Assembly: GCA_000169115.1 (NCBI GenBank)
Contig: AAVV01000004.1
Span: 1 to 64,000, forward strand
Direction: 5' to 3'
DNA from: a marine gamma proteobacterium HTCC2080
Lineage (GTDB): Bacteria > Pseudomonadota > Gammaproteobacteria > Pseudomonadales > Halieaceae
Length of the DNA stretch: 64,000 nt
Position numbers and translations under genes: made by a program. Of the stretch, positions 10,666-20,649 are shown in pieces; within the stretch, counting starts at the first letter, position 1; the number at the start of each line of letters is the position of its first letter. Under the pieces are notes generated by a model. It saw only the letters and a program-made list of their open reading frames with translations. It made no database searches and was not told where the DNA came from.

Positions 10666-11918
10666 ACAGCTTTGAACGACACAAAGATAGGCTCTTCTGT
10701 GAGGAAGTCGCTTTAGATGAAATGGCGTCAAAGTACGGAACGCCACTTTATGTTTATTCCCGCGCATGCATTGAACAAGCCTATCTGGCATATCAGACAG
10801 CTCTCGCAGATCATGACCATCTCATTTGCTATGCCGTTAAAGCTAATTCGAATCTCGCAATTCTCAGCGTGCTGGCGAAACTTGGCGCAGGCTTTGACAT
10901 TGTCTCTTTAGGTGAACTAGAACGCGTTATTGCCGCAGGAGGAGATCCCACCAAAGTCGTATTCTCGGGCGTCTGTAAGACGCATGCCGCCATCAAACGC
11001 GCTCTTGAGGTGGGTATTCACTGCTTTAATGTTGAGTCAGAGTCAGAACTCGAAGCGTTATCAGAGGTTGCCCAAGCCAGCGGCATGGTGGCTCCTATAT
11101 CCCTTCGCGTAAATCCTGACGTTGATGCGCAGACACATCCCTATATTGCAACAGGGCTCAAAGACAATAAATTCGGTGTCGAACTCGACAGCGCGCTGCG
11201 GCTTTACCGTAAAGCCGTCGCCTTACCCGGTATTAAGCCGATCGGTATTGATTGCCATATTGGCAGCCAGATACTCGACATAGCACCATTTTCCGAAGCC
11301 ATGGATCATCTGATTGACGTGCTTGAAAACCTGAAATCTGAGGGCATCATGCTTGAGCACATTGACCTTGGCGGGGGTCTGGGTATTCCGTACGGTAACG
11401 AGAACGCACCAAAAATAGCCGATTACGTAGCTGCGCTGACGCAGGGTCTTTCTGACCATAGCCTTACTTTAATTTTAGAGCCCGGTCGCTCCATTGTTGC
11501 AGAGGCCGGCGTGTTGCTCACGGAAGTTATGTATTTAAAACCGACTCCGCACAAAAATTTCGCCTTAGTCGATGCCGCTATGAATGATTTATTACGCCCC
11601 GCCCTCTATGGTGCTTGGCAGGACATCGTGCCTCTCAATAACCGCAACGGCGATGCGAAGTGCTGGGATATTGTAGGCCCCGTCTGCGAAACTGGAGACT
11701 TTCTGGGCAAGGACAGAAACCTATCATTGACTGAGGGTGATGTGCTCGCCGTGATGACAGCGGGCGCTTACGGATTCGTCATGGCGTCAAATTACAATAC
11801 GCGACCGCGATCCGCCGAAGTCATGGTAGACGGCAGTCACTCGCACCTTATCCGTGCACGTGAACCTCTCGAAACGCTTTGGGCCGACGAATGCTTACTT
11901 CCCGAGGCCAATCTATGA
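10662..11918 (+). CDS. lysA: Diaminopimelate decarboxylase
   Basis: 418 residues. PLP enzyme that converts meso-diaminopimelate to lysine. Fold-III features: PLP-lysine in CYAVKANSN, HIGSQI, the phosphate-binding DLGGGLGIPY, EPGRSIVAEAG and the CETGDF active-site motif supplied across the dimer. It overlaps lptM upstream and dapF downstream by 4 nt each (ATGA), so the genes are translationally coupled. Confidence 0.97.
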   Translation: MNSFERHKDRLFCEEVALDEMASKYGTPLYVYSRACIEQAYLAYQTALADHDHLICYAVKANSNLAILSVLAKLGAGFDIVSLGELERVIAAGGDPTKVVFSGVCKTHAAIKRALEVGIHCFNVESESELEALSEVAQASGMVAPISLRVNPDVDAQTHPYIATGLKDNKFGVELDSALRLYRKAVALPGIKPIGIDCHIGSQILDIAPFSEAMDHLIDVLENLKSEGIMLEHIDLGGGLGIPYGNENAPKIADYVAALTQGLSDHSLTLILEPGRSIVAEAGVLLTEVMYLKPTPHKNFALVDAAMNDLLRPALYGAWQDIVPLNNRNGDAKCWDIVGPVCETGDFLGKDRNLSLTEGDVLAVMTAGAYGFVMASNYNTRPRSAEVMVDGSHSHLIRAREPLETLWADECLLPEANL

Positions 11919-12754
11919 AGGTGCGCTTCACCAAAATGCACGGCGCTGGCAATGACTTCGTGGTTATCGACAACGTACGGCAAAATCTCGACCTATCTGC
12001 CAGCCAAATCCGCCGTCTTGCCAACCGACAGCGGGGGATTGGGTGCGATCAAGTGCTCATCGTCGGGCCACCCGATAGTCCCGATGCTGATTTCCGCTAC
12101 CATATTTTTAATGCCGATGGCTCTGAGGCGGGTCAGTGCGGCAACGGTGCTCGGTGTTTTGCCCGCTTTGTACGAGAGCAGCGACTGTCTTTGAAGCCCA
12201 AGCTTAGAGTGCAAGCCCCCAATGGCCTGATGCAACTAGACACTGCCAATGACGGTCGAATTCTTGCTGAAATGGGAATTCCAATATTTACACCTAGCGC
12301 CGTTCCCTTTGACACCGATAAAGAGCAGCTCGAATACACGCTCACAGTATCCGACACCAGCCTGGCCATGGGGGTCCTATCAATGGGTAACCCACATGCG
12401 GTGATAATCGTTGAAAATGTCCAAACAGCGCCGGTTGCAAGCCTAGGGGAAACGATTGAGGGACACCCGAAATTTACCGATCGCGTTAATGTGGGTTTTA
12501 TGCAAATCCTGTCGAGGGACGAGATCAAACTGCGCGTGTTTGAACGCGGCGCAGGGGAAACTCTCGCCTGCGGAACGGGCGCCTGCGCTGCAGTTGTGCA
12601 TGGAATTCGCAAAAACCTGCTGAACAACGCCGTGACAGTGCACCTGCCCGGCGGTAAGCTCTCGATTACATGGGAGGGCAACGGCACTGCTGCCTGGCTA
12701 AGCGGACCCACCGCCTCGGTATTCGAGGGCACCATAAACCTACATAACCGCTGA
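11915..12754 (+). CDS. dapF: Diaminopimelate epimerase
   Basis: 279 residues. It epimerises LL- to meso-diaminopimelate for lysine and peptidoglycan. The two catalytic cysteines are visible in CGNGARCF and ACGTGACAAVV. I chose the ATG at 11915, where MKVRFTKMHGAGNDF matches the family N-terminus and overlaps the lysA stop. The longer frame from 11879 runs inside lysA. Confidence 0.97.
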   Translation: MKVRFTKMHGAGNDFVVIDNVRQNLDLSASQIRRLANRQRGIGCDQVLIVGPPDSPDADFRYHIFNADGSEAGQCGNGARCFARFVREQRLSLKPKLRVQAPNGLMQLDTANDGRILAEMGIPIFTPSAVPFDTDKEQLEYTLTVSDTSLAMGVLSMGNPHAVIIVENVQTAPVASLGETIEGHPKFTDRVNVGFMQILSRDEIKLRVFERGAGETLACGTGACAAVVHGIRKNLLNNAVTVHLPGGKLSITWEGNGTAAWLSGPTASVFEGTINLHNR

Positions 12755-12778
12755 CAGCGGAACAGGGATAGGATTTCC

Positions 12779-13489
12779 ATGACGGGTGATACTTTTTCAA
12801 AATCTTCCGCAGAACTGTCGCCAGAAACGCTCAATGCCGATGATGTTGAATTGTTTCTTATGCATCATCCTGACTTTTTTGAGGGCCGCAAAGAACTGCT
12901 AGAAGCCCTCGAAATTCCTCACGGCGGCGCGGGCTCAATATCTCTCGTCGAGCGGCAAGTAGCGGCACTGCGAGAGCGCAATATTGCAATGCGGAGTCAC
13001 CTCGCTGAACTGACGCATAATGCCGAGACCAGTGAATCGATACTCGAAGCAACACAGCAAATGATACTAGCCCTTCTTCAATGCTCGGAGGTCTCGGGCC
13101 TAAAACCTACCATAGAAGCTGGATTACTGGATTTTTTTGGCGTGGAATATGCCTCTCATGTCTGGCTGAGCGCCGCGTCAGAAGCGTTTGGAGAGGGTGT
13201 CGCTTGCGAAACAGATCGCCAGGATATTATTGAAACCTTACTGCGACGTCAGCGCGCCTATTGTGGTGTTTTCCGTGCTGATGAGATGTTAGCGATGTTC
13301 CCTGGTTGCGACTCAGAAGGATCTGCCGCGATTGCGCCATTGCATCTTAACAACGTGCTAATCGGTGCCATTGGTGTTGGCTCAAGCGATGTTCACCGCT
13401 ACGACAGCAGTGTTGGCACACTGTTCCTGGAGCATCTAGCAGACGTCATCATGCACTTACCGTCAGCAGAGAAAACACCCACGGCGTGA
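12779..13489 (+). CDS. DUF484 family protein
   Basis: 236 residues. An N-terminal helical region (VELFLMHHPDFFEGRKELLEAL; SLVERQVAALRERN) leads into a GAF-like domain, as in DUF484 (YigA) proteins. The family is conserved between dapF and xerC; its function is not established. The stop overlaps the xerC GTG start. Confidence 0.88.
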   Translation: MTGDTFSKSSAELSPETLNADDVELFLMHHPDFFEGRKELLEALEIPHGGAGSISLVERQVAALRERNIAMRSHLAELTHNAETSESILEATQQMILALLQCSEVSGLKPTIEAGLLDFFGVEYASHVWLSAASEAFGEGVACETDRQDIIETLLRRQRAYCGVFRADEMLAMFPGCDSEGSAAIAPLHLNNVLIGAIGVGSSDVHRYDSSVGTLFLEHLADVIMHLPSAEKTPTA

Positions 13490-14400
13490 CTGATTCCTTG
13501 GCAGCTGCCTGCGACGTTTTCTTAGCTTATCAACGAGATATTCGGCAGGTATCTCGCCATACCCTCGAGGGTTACGGACGTGATATTCGACGTTTTGTGA
13601 GTTTTTGTGCGGTATCCAATAAGCAGAGTGCGACGTCCGTCAGAGAGTCTGATGTCAGAAACTGGGTCTCTCAGTTGCATCGGCAGGGGCTCTCACCAAC
13701 CAGCATTCAACGAGCCCTCTCGTCGGTACGCTCACTATATCGCTTCCTCTCAGAGCGCGACGTTACATTGGGAAATCCCGCATTGGGAGTTCAAGCGCCA
13801 AAGCGACCACGCAACCTGCCCAAAACGCTAGACGCAGACAGCGTGAATCATTTGTTTCAGTGGCAGCCTGAAACAACCCTAGACTTTAGGGACATGGCTA
13901 TAGCAGAGCTGTTGTATTCCTCGGGGTTGCGTCTTTCAGAGCTAGTATCTGCCAACATCAACGACTTAGAGTTTAATGAACGAATGATTACGGTCACCGG
14001 TAAGGGGCGAAAAACGCGCACCTTACCGGTGGGTGGACCTGCGCTAACAGCCGTCACAAAATGGCTCTCTCTTCGTCCCTTAGGAAACGAGGACGTGGGG
14101 CCGGCCTCTCCACTGTTCGTGTCAGCACGAGGAACACGTATCAGCCCTCGCAGCGTGCAACTTCGTCTGCAGCGTATGGCTCGATTTAGCGCGCTCCCTG
14201 GCAAGTTGCACCCTCATATGCTGCGACACTCCTTCGCTAGCCACATGCTGGAGTCCAGCGGTGATTTGAGGGCAGTTCAAGAGTTACTGGGACACTCTGA
14301 TATCAGCACCACACAAATTTATACCCACCTCGACTTCCAACACTTATCAAAAGTTTACGATGCGGCGCATCCCCGAGCTCGGCGCAAAAATAAGTCATGA
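13486..14400 (+). CDS. xerC: Tyrosine recombinase XerC
   Basis: 304 residues. XerC acts with XerD at dif to resolve chromosome dimers. It has the SAM-like N-terminal core-binding domain (RHTLEGYGRDIRRFVSF) and the catalytic set: Arg in YSSGLRLSEL, Lys in TGKGRKTRTLPV, HMLRHSFASHML, and LGHSDISTTQIYTHLDF with the nucleophilic Tyr. The GTG start at 13486 overlaps the DUF484 stop. The operon position identifies it as the chromosomal XerC and not a mobile-element integrase. Confidence 0.95.
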   Translation: MTDSLAAACDVFLAYQRDIRQVSRHTLEGYGRDIRRFVSFCAVSNKQSATSVRESDVRNWVSQLHRQGLSPTSIQRALSSVRSLYRFLSERDVTLGNPALGVQAPKRPRNLPKTLDADSVNHLFQWQPETTLDFRDMAIAELLYSSGLRLSELVSANINDLEFNERMITVTGKGRKTRTLPVGGPALTAVTKWLSLRPLGNEDVGPASPLFVSARGTRISPRSVQLRLQRMARFSALPGKLHPHMLRHSFASHMLESSGDLRAVQELLGHSDISTTQIYTHLDFQHLSKVYDAAHPRARRKNKS

Positions 14401-15092
14401 TTGAAGTCATCACCTTTGATTTAGACGATACGCTCTGGGATGTGCGACCGGCCCTTATTAAGGCGGAAGCTGCCCAGAATTTGTGGCTGGAAACTCACTA
14501 CCCAAAAACACTCAGCGAGCTGGGTGCCGAGGATTTAAAGCGCATTCGCCAGCACGTTTTAACCCGAGAGCCCCAACTGGCTCACCGAATAAGTGCCTTC
14601 AGACAGACAGTGCTGCAGCAATCTTTAGAGGAAACGGGAATTGCAACAGCGGAAGCCGAGTGGGCGGCCAAAGAAGCATTTGAGGCCTTCATCGCCCGAC
14701 GTCACGACGTGGCGCTATACCCCGAGTCATTGCCCTTGCTAGAAGAGCTATCACAAGACTACATTCTCGGGGCACTGACCAACGGCAATGCCGATGTCAC
14801 AAAAACACCTCTGGGTCGGTTTTTTGATTTCGCCCTTAAGGCCGAGGATGTGGGTGCCGCCAAACCCGAGCCCGCACTTTTCAATCACGCCCTGCAAAGA
14901 GTAGCGGGCAACTCAAGCGCTCTCATCCATATTGGAGACAGCCATGATCATGACGTCATCGGAGCCAATCGCGCAGGCATTCGCTCCGTCTGGTTCGCCC
15001 AACAGGGAGGCGAGAGCGACGTTGCCGATCATATTATTGAATGCCTAACAGAAATACCGAGCTTACTGCGACGCTTGCAGGAAACCGCCTAA
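14397..15092 (+). CDS. yigB: HAD-superfamily hydrolase, YigB (FMN phosphatase)-like
   Basis: 231 residues. HAD motifs: I, DLDDTLWD with the nucleophilic Asp; II, TNGN; III, Lys in AKPEP; IV, IGDSHDHD. The C1 cap is helical. YigB in enterics dephosphorylates FMN (and other phosphates) and lies after xerC, as here, so flavin-nucleotide phosphatase is the best guess. It overlaps the xerC stop (ATGA) and ends the lptM operon, 16 nt from the convergent glnK. Confidence 0.85.
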   Translation: MIEVITFDLDDTLWDVRPALIKAEAAQNLWLETHYPKTLSELGAEDLKRIRQHVLTREPQLAHRISAFRQTVLQQSLEETGIATAEAEWAAKEAFEAFIARRHDVALYPESLPLLEELSQDYILGALTNGNADVTKTPLGRFFDFALKAEDVGAAKPEPALFNHALQRVAGNSSALIHIGDSHDHDVIGANRAGIRSVWFAQQGGESDVADHIIECLTEIPSLLRRLQETA

Positions 15093-15108
15093 TCGCACAA
15101 CCCGGGTA

Positions 15109-15456
<348 letters not shown>

Positions 15457-15481
15457 CTACCTTTAGGTTGCCTACCCCTGC

Positions 15482-15509
15482 ATTATGATCGGCTCGTAGA
15501 ATTTGGCAA
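15482..15509 (-). promoter_or_regulatory. Candidate sigma70 promoter of the second P-II gene
   Basis: On the minus strand TTGCCA (15509-15504), a 16-nt spacer and CATAAT (15487-15482) lie 35 nt upstream of the 15447 start. Confidence 0.4.
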
Positions 15510-15553
15510 TGCTAACAGAACATTCCTTATTCATTCTAGGGCATGGATCGCAC

Positions 15554-15576
15554 AAAAAAGGGGCCCAAAGGGCCCC
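15554..15576 (-). terminator. Intrinsic terminator of amtB
   Basis: On the minus strand GGGGCCC-TTT-GGGCCCC is followed by six T. It is a perfect 7-bp GC stem 24 nt after the amtB stop and separates amtB from the next P-II gene. Confidence 0.85.
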
Positions 15577-15599
15577 AAAAAACCACCCAATGTGAGGTA

Positions 15600-16835
15600 T
15601 CAACGGGCGGAGGTGAACTCCGGGTAGGCTTCCATACCGCACTCAGCGATATCTGAACCCTCGTACTCTTCTTCCTCTGAGACTCGCAAACCCATAGTGG
15701 CCCTGATAAGTCCAAAGGTGATCAGTGATGCAATAAACACCCAACCAAATATGGTGAGAGCACCAATAATTTGACCGGAGAATGCCGCACCGTCATTAGT
15801 AACCGGCACCAGTAGCAGTCCGAGCAAACCTACAACACCGTGAACAGAGATAGCGCCCACGGGATCGTCGATCTTAAGCTTGTCCAGAGTAATGATGGAG
15901 AAGACCACCAGAACACCACCGAGGCCACCAAAGAGCGTAGCTTGCAGCGCCGAAGGCGTATCAGGACCAGCCGTAATTGCCACCAAACCGGCAAGACATC
16001 CGTTGAGAGCCATCGTCAAATCGGCCTTACCGAACATCAACTTGGCAGTGATTAAGGCTGCGATACAACCACCTGCTGCCGCAGCATTGGTATTCATGAA
16101 CACCACTGCAACCGAGTTTGCTGCGTCTACGGATGCCGTTGCGAGAACGGATCCACCGTTGAAACCAAACCAACCTAGCCACAAAATGAAAGTGCCTAGT
16201 GTTGCCAGTGGTAAGTTGGCTCCAGGAAACGCATTGACCTCGCCGTTAGGACCGTACTTCCCCTTGCGAGGACCGACCAAAACAACGCCCGCTAAAGCAG
16301 CAGCAGCGCCCGCCATGTGGACAATACCTGAGCCTGCGAAGTCTAGAAATCCGAGGTCACCCAACGTGTAAGCACCAAATACTGCATTACCGCCCCACGT
16401 CCAGCTACCTTCCATCGGATAGATGATACCGGTCATTACCACAGCGAAAGCGAGGAAGGAAAATAGCTTCATACGCTCAGCGACTGCACCAGACACGATC
16501 GACATAGCCGTGGCGACAAAGACCACCTGAAAGAAAAAGTCAGCGGAGGGCGCATAGGCAGCGGGTTCTTCCGCACCGGTCACACCATTCCCACTAATTC
16601 CGCTTAACAAGTAATCACCGCCGTACATGACGGCGTAACCACACACCATGTACATAGTGCACGCAACCGCAAACAAAGCCACGTTCTTGGTCAGTATCTC
16701 GACCGTGTTTTTGCCTCTAACAAGCCCGGCTTCGAGCATGGCGAACCCTGCCGCCATCCACATCACTAGAGCACCACACACCAAGAAATAAAAGGTGTCC
16801 AGCGCATACTGCAACTGAAAAATTTCGTTCTCCAT
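15600..16835 (-). CDS. amtB: Ammonium transporter AmtB
   Basis: 411 residues, with about eleven membrane helices. Trimeric inner-membrane ammonium/ammonia channel that is gated by GlnK. Family motifs: DTFYFLVCGALVMWMAAGFAMLEAG at the N-terminus, the pore segment GSWTWGG, DFAGSGIVHMAGAAAAL with the first pore His, and ISVHGVVGLLG with the second. The C-terminal tail that GlnK uses ends in ECGMEAYPEF. It follows glnK by 23 nt. Confidence 0.96.
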   Translation of the reverse strand: MENEIFQLQYALDTFYFLVCGALVMWMAAGFAMLEAGLVRGKNTVEILTKNVALFAVACTMYMVCGYAVMYGGDYLLSGISGNGVTGAEEPAAYAPSADFFFQVVFVATAMSIVSGAVAERMKLFSFLAFAVVMTGIIYPMEGSWTWGGNAVFGAYTLGDLGFLDFAGSGIVHMAGAAAALAGVVLVGPRKGKYGPNGEVNAFPGANLPLATLGTFILWLGWFGFNGGSVLATASVDAANSVAVVFMNTNAAAAGGCIAALITAKLMFGKADLTMALNGCLAGLVAITAGPDTPSALQATLFGGLGGVLVVFSIITLDKLKIDDPVGAISVHGVVGLLGLLLVPVTNDGAAFSGQIIGALTIFGWVFIASLITFGLIRATMGLRVSEEEEYEGSDIAECGMEAYPEFTSAR

Positions 16836-16858
16836 GATTGATTCCTGTTCCCGATGGA

Positions 16859-17365
<507 letters not shown>

Positions 17366-17425
17366 TTAATTCATACACTTAGTCGCTTCTATCCGCATAA
17401 CCCCCACACCAAGCATGAGACAACC

Positions 17426-17442
17426 TGCACCATCGCAGTGCA
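17426..17442 (-). promoter_or_regulatory. NtrC-type binding site upstream of glnK-amtB
   Basis: TGCACC-ATCGC-AGTGCA fits the NtrC enhancer consensus TGCACC-N5-GGTGCA with one mismatch, about 230 bp upstream of glnK. A second half-site TGCACC lies at 17491-17496. The position is right for a sigma54 enhancer, but no convincing -24/-12 promoter was found between it and glnK. Confidence 0.5.
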
Positions 17443-17544
17443 CCCCTGCCCCGCCGATGGGCGAAATAGGTTGTTTGAGATGTGGGGGAATGCACCATCC
17501 TGAGTTACATTGACGGCCAATGTGAACACAGGAAAAAATTAACC

Positions 17545-17841
17545 ATGCAGGACGAAGATAAAAATACTGCCAACGGTGAAGGGGGCCAACGTCGCTCCCC
17601 CGCAGATCTGTTCGAGCGTCTACTCGGCCGTGACAATCCAGTCATAGAACAACTGGATAAAAACGCCCGCCTGCTAGCCCAATCAGCCCTATCTAAGCTC
17701 GACGTGGTTCCCCGATCTGAATTTGATGCGCAGTCAGCCGTCTTACAAAGAACCCGGCAACGTATTGAAGAGCTTGAAGACAAGCTCGAGGCGCTGTCCC
17801 TGCAACTTGAGAATGTCGAAAAAGGCCGCAGTAGCTCATAG
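17545..17841 (+). CDS. ubiK: UbiK (YqiC/BMFP family) ubiquinone synthesis accessory factor
   Basis: 98 residues. Small protein with an amphipathic first helix (PADLFERLLGRDNPVIEQLDKNARLLAQSALSKLDVVPRSEFDAQSAVL in outline) and a C-terminal coiled coil (RQRIEELEDKLEALSLQLE), typical of BMFP/YqiC. UbiK assists aerobic ubiquinone synthesis by binding UbiJ and lipid. I chose the ATG at 17545 (AGGA upstream); the longer frame from 17482 adds an unlikely leader. Its position between glnK-amtB and comM is as in pseudomonads. Confidence 0.88.
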   Translation: MQDEDKNTANGEGGQRRSPADLFERLLGRDNPVIEQLDKNARLLAQSALSKLDVVPRSEFDAQSAVLQRTRQRIEELEDKLEALSLQLENVEKGRSSS

Positions 17842-17932
17842 TTCAACGCAGGCTTCGCCCCTTTCGCGATCTCATACACTGCATCGCGCTGGAACATGGA
17901 TTGTTCACAGCAAATCGAATCAAGGATGATTA

Positions 17933-19420
17933 ATGAGCCACTCTGTCGTCTTATCTCGAGCAGGAATTGGGCTTAAAGCGCCACTCGTCAAAGTTGAAGC
18001 TCATCTCAGCACAGGCTTACCCGCATTTTCGGTCGTGGGCCTGCCTGAAAGTTCGGTACGGGAATCTAGAGAAAGAGTGCGCAGCGCACTTATCTGCTCC
18101 CACTTCAAATGGCCAGACCGCCGAATTACGGTGAGCCTAGCGCCTGCGGAACTACCCAAAGGCGGGGGTCGCTTTGACCTACCCATAGCTCTGGCTATTT
18201 TGGTTGCTTCAGGGCAATTGAGCGCCAGTACCGTAGTCAATCGCGAGTTTTTCGGAGAACTGGGACTCGATGGGTCTTTACGGCACTGCCGCGGTCTTCT
18301 TTCGGCTGTGCAAGCCGCCACATTGGACCAACGTGCTGTAATTTTGCCCGCTGAGCAGGCAAAAAAAATGGCTGTCGTGCCCGGCAGTCGCGTAGCAGCT
18401 GCGGGGGATCTATTAAGTGTTTGCGGCTTACTAAAGTCTAAAAGCTTAGCGGTTGTTGCGGTGAAGGCGAGCACAGGTTCCGGGCTGCAGAATACCGATA
18501 CACCAAAAATCAGTGGCCAAGAAGTGGCTAAGCGTTGCTTGGAAATTGCTGCCGCTGGAGGCCATCACCTTCTCATGATTGGACCTCCAGGAGCAGGGAA
18601 AACGCTACTCGCGGCGAGTTTGCCGCCGCTAATGGAAGACCCTAAACCCAGCGATGAGTTAGAACTCTCGCTGATCAGGGATCTTTTAGGCTTGGAGCCA
18701 AATCGGGGGCGCCCATTTAGGGCTCCACACCACAATACGACGGCTGCTGGACTGATCGGTGGTGGGGTCAACGCCACGCCGGGAGAGGTATCGCTCGCCC
18801 ACGGCGGTGTTTTATTTTTAGACGAATTGGCTGAATTTAATCGTTCGGTACTGGACTTATTGAGACAGCCCTTAGAATCTGGTCACATTTCGCTCAGTAG
18901 AGCCAAGGGCACTTACTGCTATCCCGCGCGCTTCCAATTGGTAGCCGCAATGAACCCCTGTCCCTGCGGTTTCGCGGGCATCCAAAGCGAGCGCTGTCGG
19001 TGCAAGCCAGACGTTGTGGGCCGTTATCAGAGCCGCATCTCTGGTCCGCTTTTAGATCGTATTGATCTGCATGTCAGCCTAGACCGGCAGCCGGCCGCTA
19101 TGCTACTCCATGGCGCGAGAGCTGGTTCAGACACCCAAGATCTAAGGGAAAATATTGATAAGGCGAGGCATTTCCAATACGCACGGCAACAGTGTCTTAA
19201 TGCGGCCCTGAACAATGCCAACCTGCTACAAGTTTGTCCGATGGAGCCAACAGTGCGCCACTGGTTTGAGGAAGCTTGCGACCATTTGCACTTATCAGGA
19301 CGTGGGATTCACAAAACTCTGAGAGTTGCCCGGTCAGTCGCAGACCTCGCCCAGGAATCAACCCTGAGTGAGGTCACTTTGCTAGAAGCTATAGGTTACC
19401 GATCAAAACTGCTGTCTTAA
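17933..19420 (+). CDS. comM: ComM/YifB family Mg-chelatase-like AAA ATPase
   Basis: 495 residues. In naturally competent gammaproteobacteria ComM is a hexameric branch-migration helicase for integrating transformed DNA; it is widely conserved beyond them. Features: N-terminal Lon-protease-like fold (GLPAFSVVGLPESSVRESRERVRSAL), Walker A GPPGAGKT, HHNTTAAGLIGGG, Walker B HGGVLFLDELAEF and a Cys cluster CPCGFAGIQSERCRC. The C-terminal segment is LSGRGIHKTLRVARSVADL. Full length. Confidence 0.94.
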   Translation: MSHSVVLSRAGIGLKAPLVKVEAHLSTGLPAFSVVGLPESSVRESRERVRSALICSHFKWPDRRITVSLAPAELPKGGGRFDLPIALAILVASGQLSASTVVNREFFGELGLDGSLRHCRGLLSAVQAATLDQRAVILPAEQAKKMAVVPGSRVAAAGDLLSVCGLLKSKSLAVVAVKASTGSGLQNTDTPKISGQEVAKRCLEIAAAGGHHLLMIGPPGAGKTLLAASLPPLMEDPKPSDELELSLIRDLLGLEPNRGRPFRAPHHNTTAAGLIGGGVNATPGEVSLAHGGVLFLDELAEFNRSVLDLLRQPLESGHISLSRAKGTYCYPARFQLVAAMNPCPCGFAGIQSERCRCKPDVVGRYQSRISGPLLDRIDLHVSLDRQPAAMLLHGARAGSDTQDLRENIDKARHFQYARQQCLNAALNNANLLQVCPMEPTVRHWFEEACDHLHLSGRGIHKTLRVARSVADLAQESTLSEVTLLEAIGYRSKLLS

Positions 19421-19422
19421 AT

Positions 19423-19842
19423 CTACTTGCTGTTGTTCACCATGTAATCAACAGCGGCGTAAATTTCGTCATCGGAGCAGTTACTGCACCCGCCTCTGGC
19501 AATCATGCTCGTACCCGCAACGCCATTGACACCGCTGGCGTAGAGCGCATCCATACCTTTATCCAGTCTAGGCGCCCAAGCTCCAGCGTCTCCCAACATA
19601 GGGGCGCCCGCGGCACCGGTAGCATGACAAGCCATGCACGCGCCGTTGTAGACTTCCTCGCCCGATCGCGCCACTGCCACCGAGGACTCTGCAGCGCCAC
19701 TCGCGCAACTCTCGTCTCCCGCAACACAAGCATGGCTGAACGGCTGAATGCGTGCCTCAATTTCGGCTCGCTGTGATTTGGACAGGTCGGCCGCCACGGC
19801 AATTGCGGGTAGCAGAACAATGAAAAGGGCAAATAAACGCAT
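19423..19842 (-). CDS. Cytochrome c5-like periplasmic c-type cytochrome
   Basis: 139 residues. A signal peptide ends near IAVAA. The haem site is CMACHATG, a probable axial Met is in GTSMIARGG, and the extra GGCSNCSDDE is the cysteine pair typical of class I cytochrome c5. It should carry electrons in the periplasm. I chose the ATG at 19842 (AGGAG upstream); the frame extends to 19869 without a signal-like start. Convergent with comM, 2 nt apart. Confidence 0.9.
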   Translation of the reverse strand: MRLFALFIVLLPAIAVAADLSKSQRAEIEARIQPFSHACVAGDESCASGAAESSVAVARSGEEVYNGACMACHATGAAGAPMLGDAGAWAPRLDKGMDALYASGVNGVAGTSMIARGGCSNCSDDEIYAAVDYMVNNSK

Positions 19843-19985
19843 GTTGGGTATCTCCTGTAGGGACGCCACTAGTCATAGAGGCGCGGAGTATAACCACTTG
19901 TGACTCCGCATAAAACTCAAGGGGACGGCAGGGCTATGGATTTGTTAAGTTGGAGCACCTCTAAAGATCACTTGGACTGTAAATT

Positions 19986-20618
19986 ATGAAACTCTACACC
20001 TTTGACTCGGCCCCCAATCCTGCCCGACTAAAAATGTTTATTGACTACAAGGGCATCGCCATCGATACGCAGCAGATGGACATGGCAAAGGCCGCTCAGC
20101 TGGATACCAGTTATACCGAAATTGTTCCCGAAGCCACTCTGCCTGCTTTGGTTCTTGATGACGGCACACGCCTTACCGAGGTCATCGCTATTGCACATTA
20201 CCTCGAAGGCATTTATCCCGATCGCCCCCTTTTGGGTACAACGGCATCCGAGCGCGGACTCATCCTCAACTGGAATCATCGTATCTTTAATACACTGTTT
20301 ATGGCTTGCGCAGAGGCCTTTCGTAACGGCCATCCGGCTTATGCCGGCCGAGCTTTACCGGGACCTCAAAATTTCGAACAAATACCAGCACTGGCTGAGA
20401 GAGGTAAGAGTCGCCTAATGGACGGTCTTGAAATGATCAATGCCGAGCTGGCCGATCGACCCTTTATTGCCGGACAGCAATTGTCCTTTGCAGACATTGA
20501 TCTCCTCGCTGTTATGACCTTCGCGAAGTGGGCGGCTAAAACAGAACCCACGGAAGCCATGTCAGACCTTAATGCATGGCGACAGCGTGCTACCGAGGCA
20601 CTCCACGATAACACCTAA
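19986..20618 (+). CDS. Glutathione S-transferase family protein
   Basis: 210 residues. The N-terminal thioredoxin-like half (MKLYTFDSAPNPARLKMFI, then ATLPALVLDDGTRLTEVIAIAHYLE, where the cis-Pro and the Thr/Glu match the GSH-binding site) precedes an all-helical C-terminal half with the N-capping motif LSFADIDLLAVM. Substrate unknown. It stands alone, with a 140-nt upstream gap and the DUF3080 gene downstream. Confidence 0.88.
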   Translation: MKLYTFDSAPNPARLKMFIDYKGIAIDTQQMDMAKAAQLDTSYTEIVPEATLPALVLDDGTRLTEVIAIAHYLEGIYPDRPLLGTTASERGLILNWNHRIFNTLFMACAEAFRNGHPAYAGRALPGPQNFEQIPALAERGKSRLMDGLEMINAELADRPFIAGQQLSFADIDLLAVMTFAKWAAKTEPTEAMSDLNAWRQRATEALHDNT

Positions 20619-20649
20619 ACCGACAAGCGCTCGTCAGTGAGCCTGCCCG

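Noticed and set aside
13486..14400. Mobile-element integrase
   Set aside because: The tyrosine recombinase lies in the conserved dapF-DUF484-xerC operon, so it is chromosomal XerC and not linked to the tRNA-Val insertions.
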